NCBI RefSeq assembly: GCF_050459865.1
Contig: NZ_JBCMNM010000088.1
Location: forward strand, 1 to 17,247
DNA: 17,247 bases
Source of the DNA: Rummeliibacillus pycnus_B
Lineage (GTDB): Bacteria > Bacillota > Bacilli > Bacillales_A > Planococcaceae
Direction: 5' to 3'
Positions 7,818 through 15,596 of this stretch are shown piece by piece (within the stretch, counting starts at the first letter, position 1; every line of letters starts with the position of its first letter). The notes beneath the pieces are model-generated. The model was given only the letters and a program-made list of their open reading frames with translations, searched no databases and was not told where the DNA came from. A program made the position numbers and the translations under genes.

Positions 7818-8096
7818 TTATTCCACCATCTTTGCATTAACATAAACAACTTCCATTAATAAAATAGCTACCGTAAACATAATTAAATATTCAGTCTGTT
7901 TGATGCCGATTAAGCCGCAAATTAATAGCAAAATGCCGAGAATCGCCATTGTACTACCTACTAATCGTGCTAATTTGAATTTGTCTTTTACTCTTTTTTC
8001 GTTATATCCTGCTAATAGCCACGTATGTTTTTTAACACCTACTAAATAACCCAATACTAGAAAGACTACACCTATTAATACTAAATTCATTTCCAT
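7818..8096 (-). CDS. DUF3784-like membrane protein
   Basis: A 92-residue protein with three membrane helices (about residues 4-22, 46-66 and 69-88). The loop after helix 1, GVKKHTWLLAGYNEKRVKDK followed by FKLARLVG, is the recognisable core of DUF3784. The function of that family is unknown. The start has AGGAGG 9 nt upstream; the in-frame ATG two codons later is possible. It is the last gene of a three-gene minus-strand cassette, 13 nt after the preceding stop codon, with its ribosome binding site inside that gap. Confidence 0.75.
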   Translation of the reverse strand: MEMNLVLIGVVFLVLGYLVGVKKHTWLLAGYNEKRVKDKFKLARLVGSTMAILGILLLICGLIGIKQTEYLIMFTVAILLMEVVYVNAKMVE

Positions 8097-8109
8097 TTAA
8101 ATCAACCTC

Positions 8110-8472
8110 CTAATAGTGTTTGATAATTGCAGGTACAATATAGAACGGAATAAAAAGAGTTGACAACAGATACAATAAAATCATATCCACATCGTATTCC
8201 ATCTTTAAAATCCCTTGATTATCAATAAATAAAATAATAATCAATAAAGCATTTAACAAAAACATGCAACGTAATGACCACTTTGAAATGTTGGCATTCA
8301 CTCGATCATCGAATTCTATTTCTTCTTTTTGCATATTACTTCGCTTATATTTAGCAAATACAATTAAACATACTATACCTCCGAGAAGTACCCACTTTAT
8401 AAAAGAATTATTAAGAAACGCCAGCACGATAATAAAGAAAAGAATGGGTATATATGTGAATAACTTAGTCAT
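8110..8472 (-). CDS. Four-helix membrane protein of the XRE cassette
   Basis: From the ATG at 8472 the protein has 120 residues and four predicted membrane helices, with a cytoplasmic charged loop (KYKRSNMQKEEIEFDDRVNA) between the second and third. This start gives an ATGA overlap of 4 nt with the regulator gene, whose 3' end supplies the GGAGGAGG ribosome binding site, so translation is coupled. A longer reading from 8490 would start inside that purine run. I do not recognise the family with certainty. The DDRV loop followed by paired helices recalls DUF2178-type proteins that pair with small XRE regulators. Membrane location is clear; function is unknown. Confidence 0.7.
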   Translation of the reverse strand: MTKLFTYIPILFFIIVLAFLNNSFIKWVLLGGIVCLIVFAKYKRSNMQKEEIEFDDRVNANISKWSLRCMFLLNALLIIILFIDNQGILKMEYDVDMILLYLLSTLFIPFYIVPAIIKHY

Positions 8473-8687
8473 ACTTCCTCCTCCATCCAAAATAATTTTT
8501 CAATTGATGTACCTAATGCAGCAGCAATTAATAAACACACCTTAATAGTTGGATTATATTTTTGTGCTTCGATTAAGTTCATTGTTTGTCTCGTGACACC
8601 AATAAGCTTCGCTAAATCCCCTTGTGTTAAATTTCCCATTTCAATTCTTCTGACTTTAACATTGTTCTTTACTTGAATTTCTTTCAA
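8469..8687 (-). CDS. Small XRE-family transcriptional regulator
   Basis: A 72-residue protein that is almost entirely one helix-turn-helix domain. LTQGDLAKLIGVTRQTMNLI (residues 20-39) holds the two HTH helices, followed by EAQKYNPTIKVCLLIAAALG and SIEKLFWME. This is the compact Cro/CI type (YgzD-like) in which the regulator is only a DNA-binding domain. AAAGGAGG lies upstream of the ATG. It heads a cassette with two membrane-protein genes and overlaps the first by 4 nt. It probably represses its own promoter, where a near-palindrome covers the -35 box. An effector domain is absent, so any signal would come from a partner. Confidence 0.88.
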   Translation of the reverse strand: MKEIQVKNNVKVRRIEMGNLTQGDLAKLIGVTRQTMNLIEAQKYNPTIKVCLLIAAALGTSIEKLFWMEEEV

Positions 8688-8782
8688 TCAAAGGCCTCCT
8701 TTCAAAAAATAAAAGTTCGATGTCACTTTGTTTATGTTTCGCAATAAGATTTCTATAAATGTAAAAATTTACTATCATTTGA

Positions 8783-8823
8783 ATTGTAACATATAATTTA
8801 CTTTTGTCATATATACACGACAA
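8783..8823 (-). promoter_or_regulatory. Promoter and possible operator of the XRE cassette
   Basis: On the minus strand ATGACA (8805-8810) and TACAAT (8783-8788) are 16 nt apart. TTGTCGTGTATATATGACAA (8804-8823) is a near-palindrome with perfect TTGTC/GACAA arms, and it covers the -35 box. An autorepressor site for the XRE protein is a natural reading but is inferred. Confidence 0.45.
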
Positions 8824-9053
8824 TTCTTCTTAAAGAAAATTGACTTGCAACAATTTACAAATTGATTTCTACTTGAATTTACTGCGTATTTCCGCCCTTA
8901 TCGTAAATTCTCGAGTTATGAAATAACTTATGAAAATCGAACATTCTTCTTATATATTGTCTTTGATACTCGATTAGGTAGATCTTGTTTTTAATTACCA
9001 CAGCCGATTAAAAGGTTTGATGCAAAGGATTAATGGTTAGGCTACCAAATATC
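8824..9053. other. Divergent intergenic stretch without a recognised feature
   Basis: AT-rich sequence between the divergent promoters of the XRE cassette and the PH-like gene. The longest ATG frame I see is about 15 codons (near 8931), with no ribosome binding site. I see no repeat, hairpin with T run or RNA motif here. Confidence 0.4.
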
Positions 9054-9082
9054 TTGACAATTATTTAAGTTGGTTTAAATAT
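9054..9082 (+). promoter_or_regulatory. Probable promoter of the PH-like gene
   Basis: A perfect -35 TTGACA (9054-9059) is followed 16-18 nt later by the AT-rich TAAATATG (9076-9083), a weak -10. Transcription would start near 9088, which places the ATG at 9081 upstream of the mRNA and supports the later start at 9144. Confidence 0.45.
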
Positions 9083-9143
9083 GAAACTAATCGTTCTCTT
9101 AGAACGTATTAAAAATAGATTACAATTTGGGAGGAGTCAAAAA

Positions 9144-9521
9144 ATGAGTGTCGCTGTAAAATATCAAGAAAAAGTTAAACAAGATTTAGAACTAAACGAA
9201 CAAATTATTGATGTCATCGCTGGAAGAACTGCCCCTACTAATTGGGTAATGAAGCTTCTTCCTGAAATTTCTTGGCTTACAAAAGAGAATATGCCAATTG
9301 TATTAGCTATTACAGACCAAAGATTACTTGTCTATAAACAACAAATAAATTTGGACATTCAGCTCGCTATTGGAATTCATCGTTCTGATATAACTGAATG
9401 TAAAGATGCAAATGGTCTTCTAAATGGAGCAGTTCAAATAACACTAAAAGATAATCAATCTTTCAAGTTTGTTTTTAAAAAGGAACTTGTTCCCAATATT
9501 CTAAAAGAAATAAACAAGTAA
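9144..9521 (+). CDS. Small PH-like domain protein, hypothetical
   Basis: A 125-residue soluble protein. An N-terminal helix of about 30 residues is followed by one domain with the pattern of bacterial PH-like (YokE type) domains: VLAITDQRLLVYKQ, then HRSDITECKDANGLLNGAVQ, then ITLKDNQSFKFVF and a final helix (ELVPNILKEINK). Such domains are known as binding or scaffold modules, and no catalytic residue is apparent. ATG 9144 is preferred over ATG 9081 because GGGAGGAG (9129-9136) lies at correct distance and because 9081 falls in the predicted -10 region. The gene stands alone and converges on ileS. Confidence 0.68.
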   Translation: MSVAVKYQEKVKQDLELNEQIIDVIAGRTAPTNWVMKLLPEISWLTKENMPIVLAITDQRLLVYKQQINLDIQLAIGIHRSDITECKDANGLLNGAVQITLKDNQSFKFVFKKELVPNILKEINK

Positions 9522-9565
9522 TTTCCAAAAGAGGACATTGAATACAATAATATTTTACAAAACCT

Positions 9566-9614
9566 AAAAAAAAGACCGTAGAGAAACTCGTAATTCTTCG
9601 AGTTTCTTTACGGT
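9566..9614 (-). terminator. Terminator of ileS
   Basis: ACCGTA and AGAAACTCG (9575-9590) pair with CGAGTTTCT and TACGGT (9599-9614), giving about 16 bp with one G-U pair and an 8-nt loop. On the minus strand the stem is followed by C and eight Ts (9566-9573), the orientation needed for ileS, whose stop codon is 33 nt away. It may also limit plus-strand read-through. Confidence 0.9.
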
Positions 9615-9646
9615 ACGAACCGAGAGCATATTTCTCTTAGCTCCTT

Positions 9647-12600
9647 CTACATCACCAATCCCACTTGTACCTTTTCACCATCTACCTTCACCTCAAAAGT
9701 TGCCTTTACTTCAATACCTTCATTGTAATAAAGGTTGATAACTAATAGTGAGTCTTTTAATAGTTCTTCAAATTTTTCAACTACTTCTGTGTTACCTTTA
9801 AATGCTAAATCAATATATTGCTCGACTGGTAGGTTCAGCTGTTTTCGTTTTTCCTGTACCTGTCGGATTAGTTCACGAATTTGACCCTCTTGTTTTAAAT
9901 CCTCTGTTAATCGAACATCTACCAAGACTTCAAATTGTTCTTCCTCTGCTAAAGCAAATCCTTCTGGTACATGAACATCCTGAATAATATGTTCACTAAG
10001 TAATGTCAACATTGCACCATCTACGGTTAATTTAAGCTTTCCTTCCTGTTTGAAGGTTGTTTTCTGATCTTCTTCAAGATGTGTTACAAGTTCCTTAATT
10101 TTATTCACATTTTTGCCGAATGCAATTCCGGCTGTTTTGAAGTTGAGCTTATACTCGACAGTTAGGAATTCATCTAAGCTATTCACCCATTGAATTTGCT
10201 TTATATTTAATTCATCCTGAATAATAGTTGAATATGATTCGAGTCCTGAATTTGGTGTAACTACATTCATTGTGGCTAAAGGTTGTTTTACTTTAATGCC
10301 CTCTGTATTCCGAATTCTTCGACCAAGTTCCACAATTTTCAGTACAGCGTCCATTTCTTTCTCTAACTGAAGCTGAATTGCCTCTTCATAAACTTTTGGA
10401 TAATCAGTTAAATGCACTGATTCCCCTGTCAGCGTGGAATAAATTTCATCTGTAATATAAGGTGTAAATGGTGCTGCAAGCATACTTACAGTTGTTAATA
10501 CTTCAAATAAGGTACTGTATGCAGCGACCTTATCGTCAGATAGTCCATTTGCCCAGAAACGAGCACGTGAACGGCGGATGTACCAGTTACTTATCTGTTC
10601 CAAAAACTGTCCAATTTCTCTACTTGCCAGTGTAAAATCATATTTCTCCATTGCCTTTTCAACAATTTGAACTGTATGATTCATACGAGAAAGAATCCAT
10701 TCATCTAGCTTCGTCCGGACACCCTGTTTTCCAGCATCATATTGAAAGCCATCTATATTCGCATATAACTGATAGAAATGAAATACATTTTCAAGAGTAT
10801 CAATAAATTTTGATTTCGCTTCCTGGACTGTTTTATGTGAGAATCGCTTTGGATTCCAAGGTGCACTGTCCGTCATAAATGCCCAGCGAAGTGCGTCTGC
10901 TCCATACTCCTGTATCATTTCAACCGGATCTAACGCATTCCCCTTACTTTTTGACATTTTGCGTCCTTCACCATCTAACACATGACCAAGGGATAATACA
11001 CTTTTATAGGGTGCCTTTCCCTTGTATAAGGTAGAAACTGCTAAAAGACTATAGAAAAATCCACGTGTTTGGTCAATACCTTCGATAACTACATCTGCTG
11101 GGAAGTGCTCTGAAAACTTAATGTCCTGATTAAATGGATAATGTTGCTGCGCAAATGGCATAGAGCCACTATCAAACCATACATCAATCACTTCAGGAGT
11201 ACGATGCATATCTCCAGAGCAGTTTGGACAACAAAATACAACCTCGTCGATATAAGGCTTATGCAGCTCAATATCTTCTAAAGGATATTTTGAAAGCTGC
11301 TTTAGCTCCTCCATACTCCCTGGTGCTACCTCATGTTCGCAATCATCACATTGCCAAACATTTAATGGCGTCCCCCAATAACGATTTCGGCTAATATTCC
11401 AGTCGATTACATTTTCTAAGAAGTTTCCGAAGCGACCGTCCTTAATATGATGAGGATACCAATCCACTTCTGAATTTAAATTCAATAATTCCTCACGATG
11501 ATCGGACATTTTAATAAACCAACTATCTGTGGCGTAATAAAGAAGTGGTGAATCACAGCGCCAGCAATGCGGATAACTATGCTCATATTTTTCCTTATCA
11601 AACAATACTCCTCGTTCTGCAAGCATTTTAATAATGTCTACATCACAATCTTTTACAAATCGTCCTTCTAGTGGAGGAACTGCTTTTGTATATCGACCTT
11701 GCCCATCCACAACATTAACAAAGGAAAGTTTATTTTTTTGAACAACCTTATAATCATCCTCACCATAAGCAGGTGCGATGTGGACAACACCAGTACCAGA
11801 TGATTCAGTCACATAATCTGCCAACACGACTTCATGACCTTTTTCAACTTGAACAAAATGAAGAGGTGCCACATATTTTGTTCCCTCGTAATCCTTTCCA
11901 AGCTTTTCATCTAAAATCATCGCATTTTCACCAAATAGTTTTGGCACTAATGTTTTAGCGACAATGAATACTTTATCTTCTTGTTGCACACGTACATAAG
12001 TTAAATCTGGATGTACCGCCAATGCCACATTCGCAGGTAATGTCCAAGGAGTCGTCGTCCATCCAAGGAAATACTCATTTTCTTTTCCAACTAGTTTGAA
12101 CATTGCTGTTACTGATAAATCTTTTACATCTTTATACCCCTGTGCCACTTCATGTGAACTCAATGATGTTTGACAACTTGGGCAATATGGTGAAACGCGA
12201 TGGCCTTTGTATAGCTCTCCAGATTTATGAACATGGCTAAGAATTGCCCATACCGATTCGATATAATCATTTTCGAGTGTTACATAAGGATTCTCCATAT
12301 CAATCCAGTAGCCTAATTGTTCAGTAAAGCTACGCCATTTTTGTTCATAGCGAAAAACGGATTCCTTACATTTATTTATAAACTCCTCGACACCATATTC
12401 TTCAATTTCTTGTTTACCCGAGATGCCGAGTTCCTTCTCAACTCCAAGCTCTACGGGTAAGCCGTGTGTATCCCAACCAGCCTTACGTTCCACATAATAT
12501 CCTTGCATCGTTTTATAACGTGATACGATATCCTTCACTGTACGACCAAACGCATGACCAACATGTGGCATGCCGTTTGCTGTAGGTGGTCCTTCGTAAA

Positions 12601-12709
12601 AAACAAAGGGTTTCTTACCTTTTCGATTAATAACGGACTTCTGAAATGTTTGTGCGTCATGCCAACGTTCTCTTACCCTAGTTTCTCGTTCAAAAGCTGA
12701 TTCTTTCAT
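9647..12709 (-). CDS. ileS: Isoleucyl-tRNA synthetase, type 2 (eukaryote-like)
   Basis: A 1020-residue class I aminoacyl-tRNA synthetase that charges tRNA-Ile. The HIGH-type motif is HVGH (49-52) within PPTANGMPHVGHAFGR, and KMSKS is at 584-588. The CP1 editing domain shows GWTTTPWTLPANVALAVHP and HIAPAYGEDDY. Cys pairs (CPSC, CDDC, CCPNC) lie in the insertions. Length, the opening KESAFERETRVRERWHDAQTF and the C-terminal domain fit the type 2 group (IleS2), related to eukaryotic enzymes, instead of the shorter type 1 enzyme of about 920 residues. Type 2 enzymes are generally mupirocin-tolerant. AGGAGG lies 8 nt before the ATG. An Ile T-box leader sits upstream and a terminator follows. Many Bacillales carry it beside a type 1 ileS; whether this one is the only copy cannot be told here. 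Confidence 0.95.
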   Translation of the reverse strand: MKESAFERETRVRERWHDAQTFQKSVINRKGKKPFVFYEGPPTANGMPHVGHAFGRTVKDIVSRYKTMQGYYVERKAGWDTHGLPVELGVEKELGISGKQEIEEYGVEEFINKCKESVFRYEQKWRSFTEQLGYWIDMENPYVTLENDYIESVWAILSHVHKSGELYKGHRVSPYCPSCQTSLSSHEVAQGYKDVKDLSVTAMFKLVGKENEYFLGWTTTPWTLPANVALAVHPDLTYVRVQQEDKVFIVAKTLVPKLFGENAMILDEKLGKDYEGTKYVAPLHFVQVEKGHEVVLADYVTESSGTGVVHIAPAYGEDDYKVVQKNKLSFVNVVDGQGRYTKAVPPLEGRFVKDCDVDIIKMLAERGVLFDKEKYEHSYPHCWRCDSPLLYYATDSWFIKMSDHREELLNLNSEVDWYPHHIKDGRFGNFLENVIDWNISRNRYWGTPLNVWQCDDCEHEVAPGSMEELKQLSKYPLEDIELHKPYIDEVVFCCPNCSGDMHRTPEVIDVWFDSGSMPFAQQHYPFNQDIKFSEHFPADVVIEGIDQTRGFFYSLLAVSTLYKGKAPYKSVLSLGHVLDGEGRKMSKSKGNALDPVEMIQEYGADALRWAFMTDSAPWNPKRFSHKTVQEAKSKFIDTLENVFHFYQLYANIDGFQYDAGKQGVRTKLDEWILSRMNHTVQIVEKAMEKYDFTLASREIGQFLEQISNWYIRRSRARFWANGLSDDKVAAYSTLFEVLTTVSMLAAPFTPYITDEIYSTLTGESVHLTDYPKVYEEAIQLQLEKEMDAVLKIVELGRRIRNTEGIKVKQPLATMNVVTPNSGLESYSTIIQDELNIKQIQWVNSLDEFLTVEYKLNFKTAGIAFGKNVNKIKELVTHLEEDQKTTFKQEGKLKLTVDGAMLTLLSEHIIQDVHVPEGFALAEEEQFEVLVDVRLTEDLKQEGQIRELIRQVQEKRKQLNLPVEQYIDLAFKGNTEVVEKFEELLKDSLLVINLYYNEGIEVKATFEVKVDGEKVQVGLVM

Positions 12710-12745
12710 CTGTAATTCCTCCTATACATTGTATAAAAGGCATAC

Positions 12746-12783
12746 AAAAAACACCGCCCCCTTCGCAAAGAAAGGGACGGTGT
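12746..12783 (-). terminator. T-box attenuator terminator hairpin
   Basis: On the minus strand ACACCGTCCC pairs with GGGGCGGTGT (10 bp with one G-U), and the run of T that follows is at 12746-12750. It overlaps the 3' side of the antiterminator (CCGTCCCT), the competing structure that uncharged tRNA-Ile should stabilise. Confidence 0.85.
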
Positions 12784-13024
12784 TACCCGCGTTCACCCTA
12801 ATTCTATTGAATAAATCCGATCTCAATAGCACTCAGCGACGTACAATCATACGCGTTCCTTTTAACGGTAGAACCCCGAGTTGACTTACTGTCTATTCAG
12901 CCAACTATCTCAGAGACGATTTTCATTTTTTGTTTGAACACTGATTCACACCACACATCAGCTCTCTGTTGATCAACGCAAATAACTACTCTTTCTCTTC
13001 CACGACTTTGTATGCTTTTATTAG
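12746..13024 (-). promoter_or_regulatory. T-box leader (Ile specifier) controlling ileS
   Basis: The minus strand shows T-box parts in order. A Stem I 5' arm carries the AGAGAAAGAGTAG motif. The AG-bulge/apical segment follows (AGAGAGCTGATG, then GTGGTGTGAATCAG). The specifier region is GAAAATCGTCTCTGAG, with ATC (Ile) at 12918-12920 followed by G. A linker with Stem III leads to the T-box sequence AGGGTGAACGCGGGT (12785-12799) and the terminator. Uncharged tRNA-Ile should pair at the specifier and at the antiterminator bulge and so allow read-through into ileS. The usual AGGGTGGNACCGCG is altered: the bulge reads TGAAC, lacking one G and one C, so the acceptor-end contact is doubtful. The class is clear; functionality is less so. 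Confidence 0.9.
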
Positions 13025-13030
13025 TTCATT

Positions 13031-13059
13031 ATAATAAATGAATCCCTTTTAAAAGTCAA
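13031..13059 (-). promoter_or_regulatory. SigA-type promoter of the ileS T-box transcript
   Basis: The minus strand shows TTGACT (13054-13059), a 17-nt spacer, then TATTAT (13031-13036). Transcription would begin near 13024, just before Stem I of the T-box leader. Confidence 0.7.
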
Positions 13060-13115
13060 ATTATTCAAAATCATATTTCAAATCAAATAGTAATAGTATT
13101 AATCTGTTTTCTGTA

Positions 13116-13293
13116 TGATGTGGAATTAGCTTCGCTTTCCGCGGGCGAGCGTTGAGCCTCCTCGGGGCAACAGGATGTTGGTCACGGAGTCGTTGCCACA
13201 GGACGTGGCGTTCTTAGACTCCGTTCCTTAATCGTTCACTGCGGGGTCTCAACTGTCTCGCTTTCCTCAGGAGTCTTCGCTAATTCCACATCA
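13116..13293. repeat. 178-bp GC-rich structured repeat with 15-bp inverted ends
   Basis: The ends are a perfect inverted pair, TGATGTGGAATTAGC (13116-13130) and GCTAATTCCACATCA (13279-13293). Inside, GCGAGCGTTGAG (13144-13155) mirrors CTCAACTGTCTCGC (13249-13262) imperfectly, CGGAGTC (13185-13191) mirrors GACTCCG (13217-13223), and GCCAC/GTGGC (13195-13209) is a tight hairpin. The whole unit could fold into one long branched stem. It is visibly richer in GC than its surroundings and has no ORF. A copy of its end lies at 2-16 and a relative begins at 17203. I recognise the CTTTCCGCGGGC type as common between Bacillaceae genes. It is probably a non-autonomous mobile repeat or structured RNA. 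Confidence 0.8.
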
Positions 13294-13421
13294 ACAAAGA
13301 TAGCTATACCAGATTTTTTTTATAAATTTTCAGGTGATCTTTTAATGGTGATGACATTAATATTAATTCTATATACTATCCATAGATTTATATGATATAT
13401 TTGGTAATAGAGGTGGAAATT

Positions 13422-13616
13422 ATGAAAAGAAATTTCGCTATTTCATTACTTATCCTTTGTTCGTGCATTATTATTTACCTTATTCTTGCAAGTTACGGTT
13501 TGGCTCTTATGGATCCCTTAGGTTTAATTATTGTTGCTTTACTCGGTTTCATCATCAGCTTATTATTGGATATCAGAGATAGATTAGACAAACAAAGTAA
13601 ATGGAAGGTACGGTAG
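13422..13616 (+). CDS. Small two-helix membrane protein, hypothetical
   Basis: A 64-residue protein with two membrane helices (about residues 6-25 and 33-50) and a charged, basic C-terminal tail (DIRDRLDKQSKWKVR). ATG 13422 is chosen because AGGTGG (13411-13416) lies 5 nt upstream; the earlier in-frame ATG at 13392 has no ribosome binding site. A long hairpin terminator follows. The family is not recognised. Short hydrophobic proteins with a cytoplasmic basic tail are frequent in Bacillales and mostly uncharacterised. Confidence 0.6.
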   Translation: MKRNFAISLLILCSCIIIYLILASYGLALMDPLGLIIVALLGFIISLLLDIRDRLDKQSKWKVR

Positions 13617-13653
13617 GATTTTTATTAAAAATTCTATAAGTCTTCTGATAACA

Positions 13654-13706
13654 AACATGGGATATTAAGCAAGAGTATAACTCTTGTTCAATATCCCATG
13701 TTTTAG
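13654..13706 (+). terminator. Long, possibly bidirectional terminator
   Basis: AACATGGGATATT (13654-13666) pairs perfectly with AATATCCCATGTT (13690-13702). Inside, GCAAGAGT pairs with ACTCTTGT around a 3-nt loop, so nearly the whole 49 nt is base-paired. TTTTAG follows on the plus strand and a TTTGTT tract on the minus strand. It lies between the convergent membrane-protein gene and the acyl-CoA ligase gene. The remaining stretch to 13825 shows no feature. Confidence 0.8.
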
Positions 13707-13825
13707 TAATTGATAAATTAAAGAGCTTTCTCAGAAATTTTTATGAAGGCAATAGGATTCGCTACATATCTTAAAACTTCCATTACTATTGTTTTTTCTC
13801 CTAAAAGATACTTGATCTACTATGT

Positions 13826-15517
13826 TTAACTATTATGTTCGCTAGTCACTTCTTCCGAAGCCTTCAAGTAAAGCCCTTCATACATCTTCACAATTTTCTT
13901 CTTATCAAATTTCCCCACACTGGTCTTTGGAACTTCGTCAATAAATAGGATTTGATCTGGGAATTGCCATTTTGAGAATTTGTCTTTTAGGAGTTCTTCA
14001 AATTCTTCTTTTGGAATATTTTTGTGTCCATTTGTGGCGATTAGTGCAAGTGGCCGTTCTTGCCATTTATCGTGCGGAATGCCGACAACAACTGCTTCTA
14101 GGACATCTGGATGCCCCATTAGCGCATTTTCTAAATCGATTGAAGAGATCCATTCTCCCCCACTTTTAATGACATCTTTGATCCGGTCGACGATTTTCAA
14201 ATAGCCATTCTCATCAATTGTGCCAGCATCACCACTTCTCCAGTAACCATTTCGGAAATTATTCTCACTACCAGGATGATTGTAATATGAACCGGTTATC
14301 CAAGGACCCTTTATACAGATTTCACCTACAGAAATTCCATCATGAGGTACTTCTTTGCCAGTTTCAGGATCGCAAATAGTCAAATCAATTCCAGGAACAG
14401 GGATACCTTGCTTTCTTCGTATATCCCATTTTTCATCATCTGTTAATGTGCCAACTAAAGCTGGATTTAGATGATAATTAATAGCAGCTAATGGCGTCGT
14501 TTCTGTTGAACCATAAGCATGAATAATTTCTGCACCTGTTAACTCTTTAAAGCCTTTCATTAAGGAAACAGGCGGCTCTGATGCACCTGACAAAAATCTT
14601 GCTCTACTCAAATCAGGCTTTTTATCGAGCGTTTTTATATAATGTAACATTGGAAGGAAGATCGCAGGTGAACCTCCTGAAATTGTAACGTTTTCTGCAA
14701 TCATCAAATCAACAAGAGGTGAAGTATCTTCAGCTGCATAACGTCCCGGGAAAATCATCTTCGCTCCCATCATCGTTGCTGTATGAACTAGCCCCCATGA
14801 TTGACCATGGAACATCGGAACAATTACCAATAAGCAATCATTACTATTTACCCCTACTAAAGCTGCTTCCGCCAATGTATGAAGGTAAATATTGCGATGT
14901 GAATAATACACTCCTTTAGGCTTTCCTGTTGTCCCAGATGTATAGGCTGCACCATAAGCAGTGGTTTCTTCTATTATTGGCCAGTCATAATTCGCCTTTT
15001 CTTTTGCTATGACATCTTCATAATGATAAATAGGAGATAAAGTTGTTTCGATTTCAGTAAGAGGTTTATCAGACATGATTATAAAGCCCTTTACTGTATT
15101 GAGATTAGGTAAGATTGCTTCCGCAACTGAAATTAACGATTCATCTACAAAAATATAGCTAGCTTCGCTATGATTTGTAACGTACGTAAGATCTTCTGTT
15201 GAAATACGTAAATTCATTTGGAGGAGGGTTGCTCCAATTCCTGGAATGGCAAAATATAATTCGAAATGTCGATGTGTATTCCAATCAAGAACTCCAATTC
15301 TTTCACCTGGTTTGACACCTAATTGATTTTCAAGGAAGTTAGCAATTTTGGACATTCGATTGAATGCATCTCTGTATGTGTAACGATGGAGTTGATCATT
15401 TTTCTTAAATAATATTTCTTGATTTGGAAAGTTTCGAACTGTATGTTTAATCATTGTCGTTGTATTTAAGTGATAGTCATTCATAGACGTCGATGGGCAA
15501 CCTTTTACTAATCTCAT
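13826..15517 (-). CDS. Acyl-CoA ligase, AlkK-like fatty-acid--CoA ligase
   Basis: A 563-residue ANL-superfamily adenylating enzyme, predicted to activate a fatty acid to acyl-AMP and then acyl-CoA in the cytoplasm. Motifs in order are the P-loop YTSGTTGKPKG (192-202), YGSTET (335-340), YWRSGDAG (425-432), DRIKDVIKSGGEWIS (444-458) and the C-terminal catalytic Lys K536 in KTSVGKFDKK. The DRIKDVIKSGGEWISS form and overall length resemble medium/long-chain AlkK-type ligases. AGGAGG precedes the ATG. It lies 79 nt behind the other ligase gene with no terminator between, so it is probably the second gene of a two-gene operon. Chain length specificity is not determined. Confidence 0.9.
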   Translation of the reverse strand: MRLVKGCPSTSMNDYHLNTTTMIKHTVRNFPNQEILFKKNDQLHRYTYRDAFNRMSKIANFLENQLGVKPGERIGVLDWNTHRHFELYFAIPGIGATLLQMNLRISTEDLTYVTNHSEASYIFVDESLISVAEAILPNLNTVKGFIIMSDKPLTEIETTLSPIYHYEDVIAKEKANYDWPIIEETTAYGAAYTSGTTGKPKGVYYSHRNIYLHTLAEAALVGVNSNDCLLVIVPMFHGQSWGLVHTATMMGAKMIFPGRYAAEDTSPLVDLMIAENVTISGGSPAIFLPMLHYIKTLDKKPDLSRARFLSGASEPPVSLMKGFKELTGAEIIHAYGSTETTPLAAINYHLNPALVGTLTDDEKWDIRRKQGIPVPGIDLTICDPETGKEVPHDGISVGEICIKGPWITGSYYNHPGSENNFRNGYWRSGDAGTIDENGYLKIVDRIKDVIKSGGEWISSIDLENALMGHPDVLEAVVVGIPHDKWQERPLALIATNGHKNIPKEEFEELLKDKFSKWQFPDQILFIDEVPKTSVGKFDKKKIVKMYEGLYLKASEEVTSEHNS

Positions 15518-15596
15518 AGATTTATTCCTCCTCGGCTTTTCACAAAAAGTGACATTGATAACTACTTCAAATTAAAAGCTGATTAACATATTCCGC

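Noticed and set aside
9081..9143. Longer PH-like protein from ATG 9081
   Set aside because: This ATG lies in the -10 region of the best promoter and has no ribosome binding site, whereas ATG 9144 has GGGAGGAG at correct distance.
13972..14204. Plus-strand frames overlapping the acyl-CoA ligase
   Set aside because: Two overlapping frames in a strongly supported gene on the other strand; composition and lack of start signals mark them as shadows.
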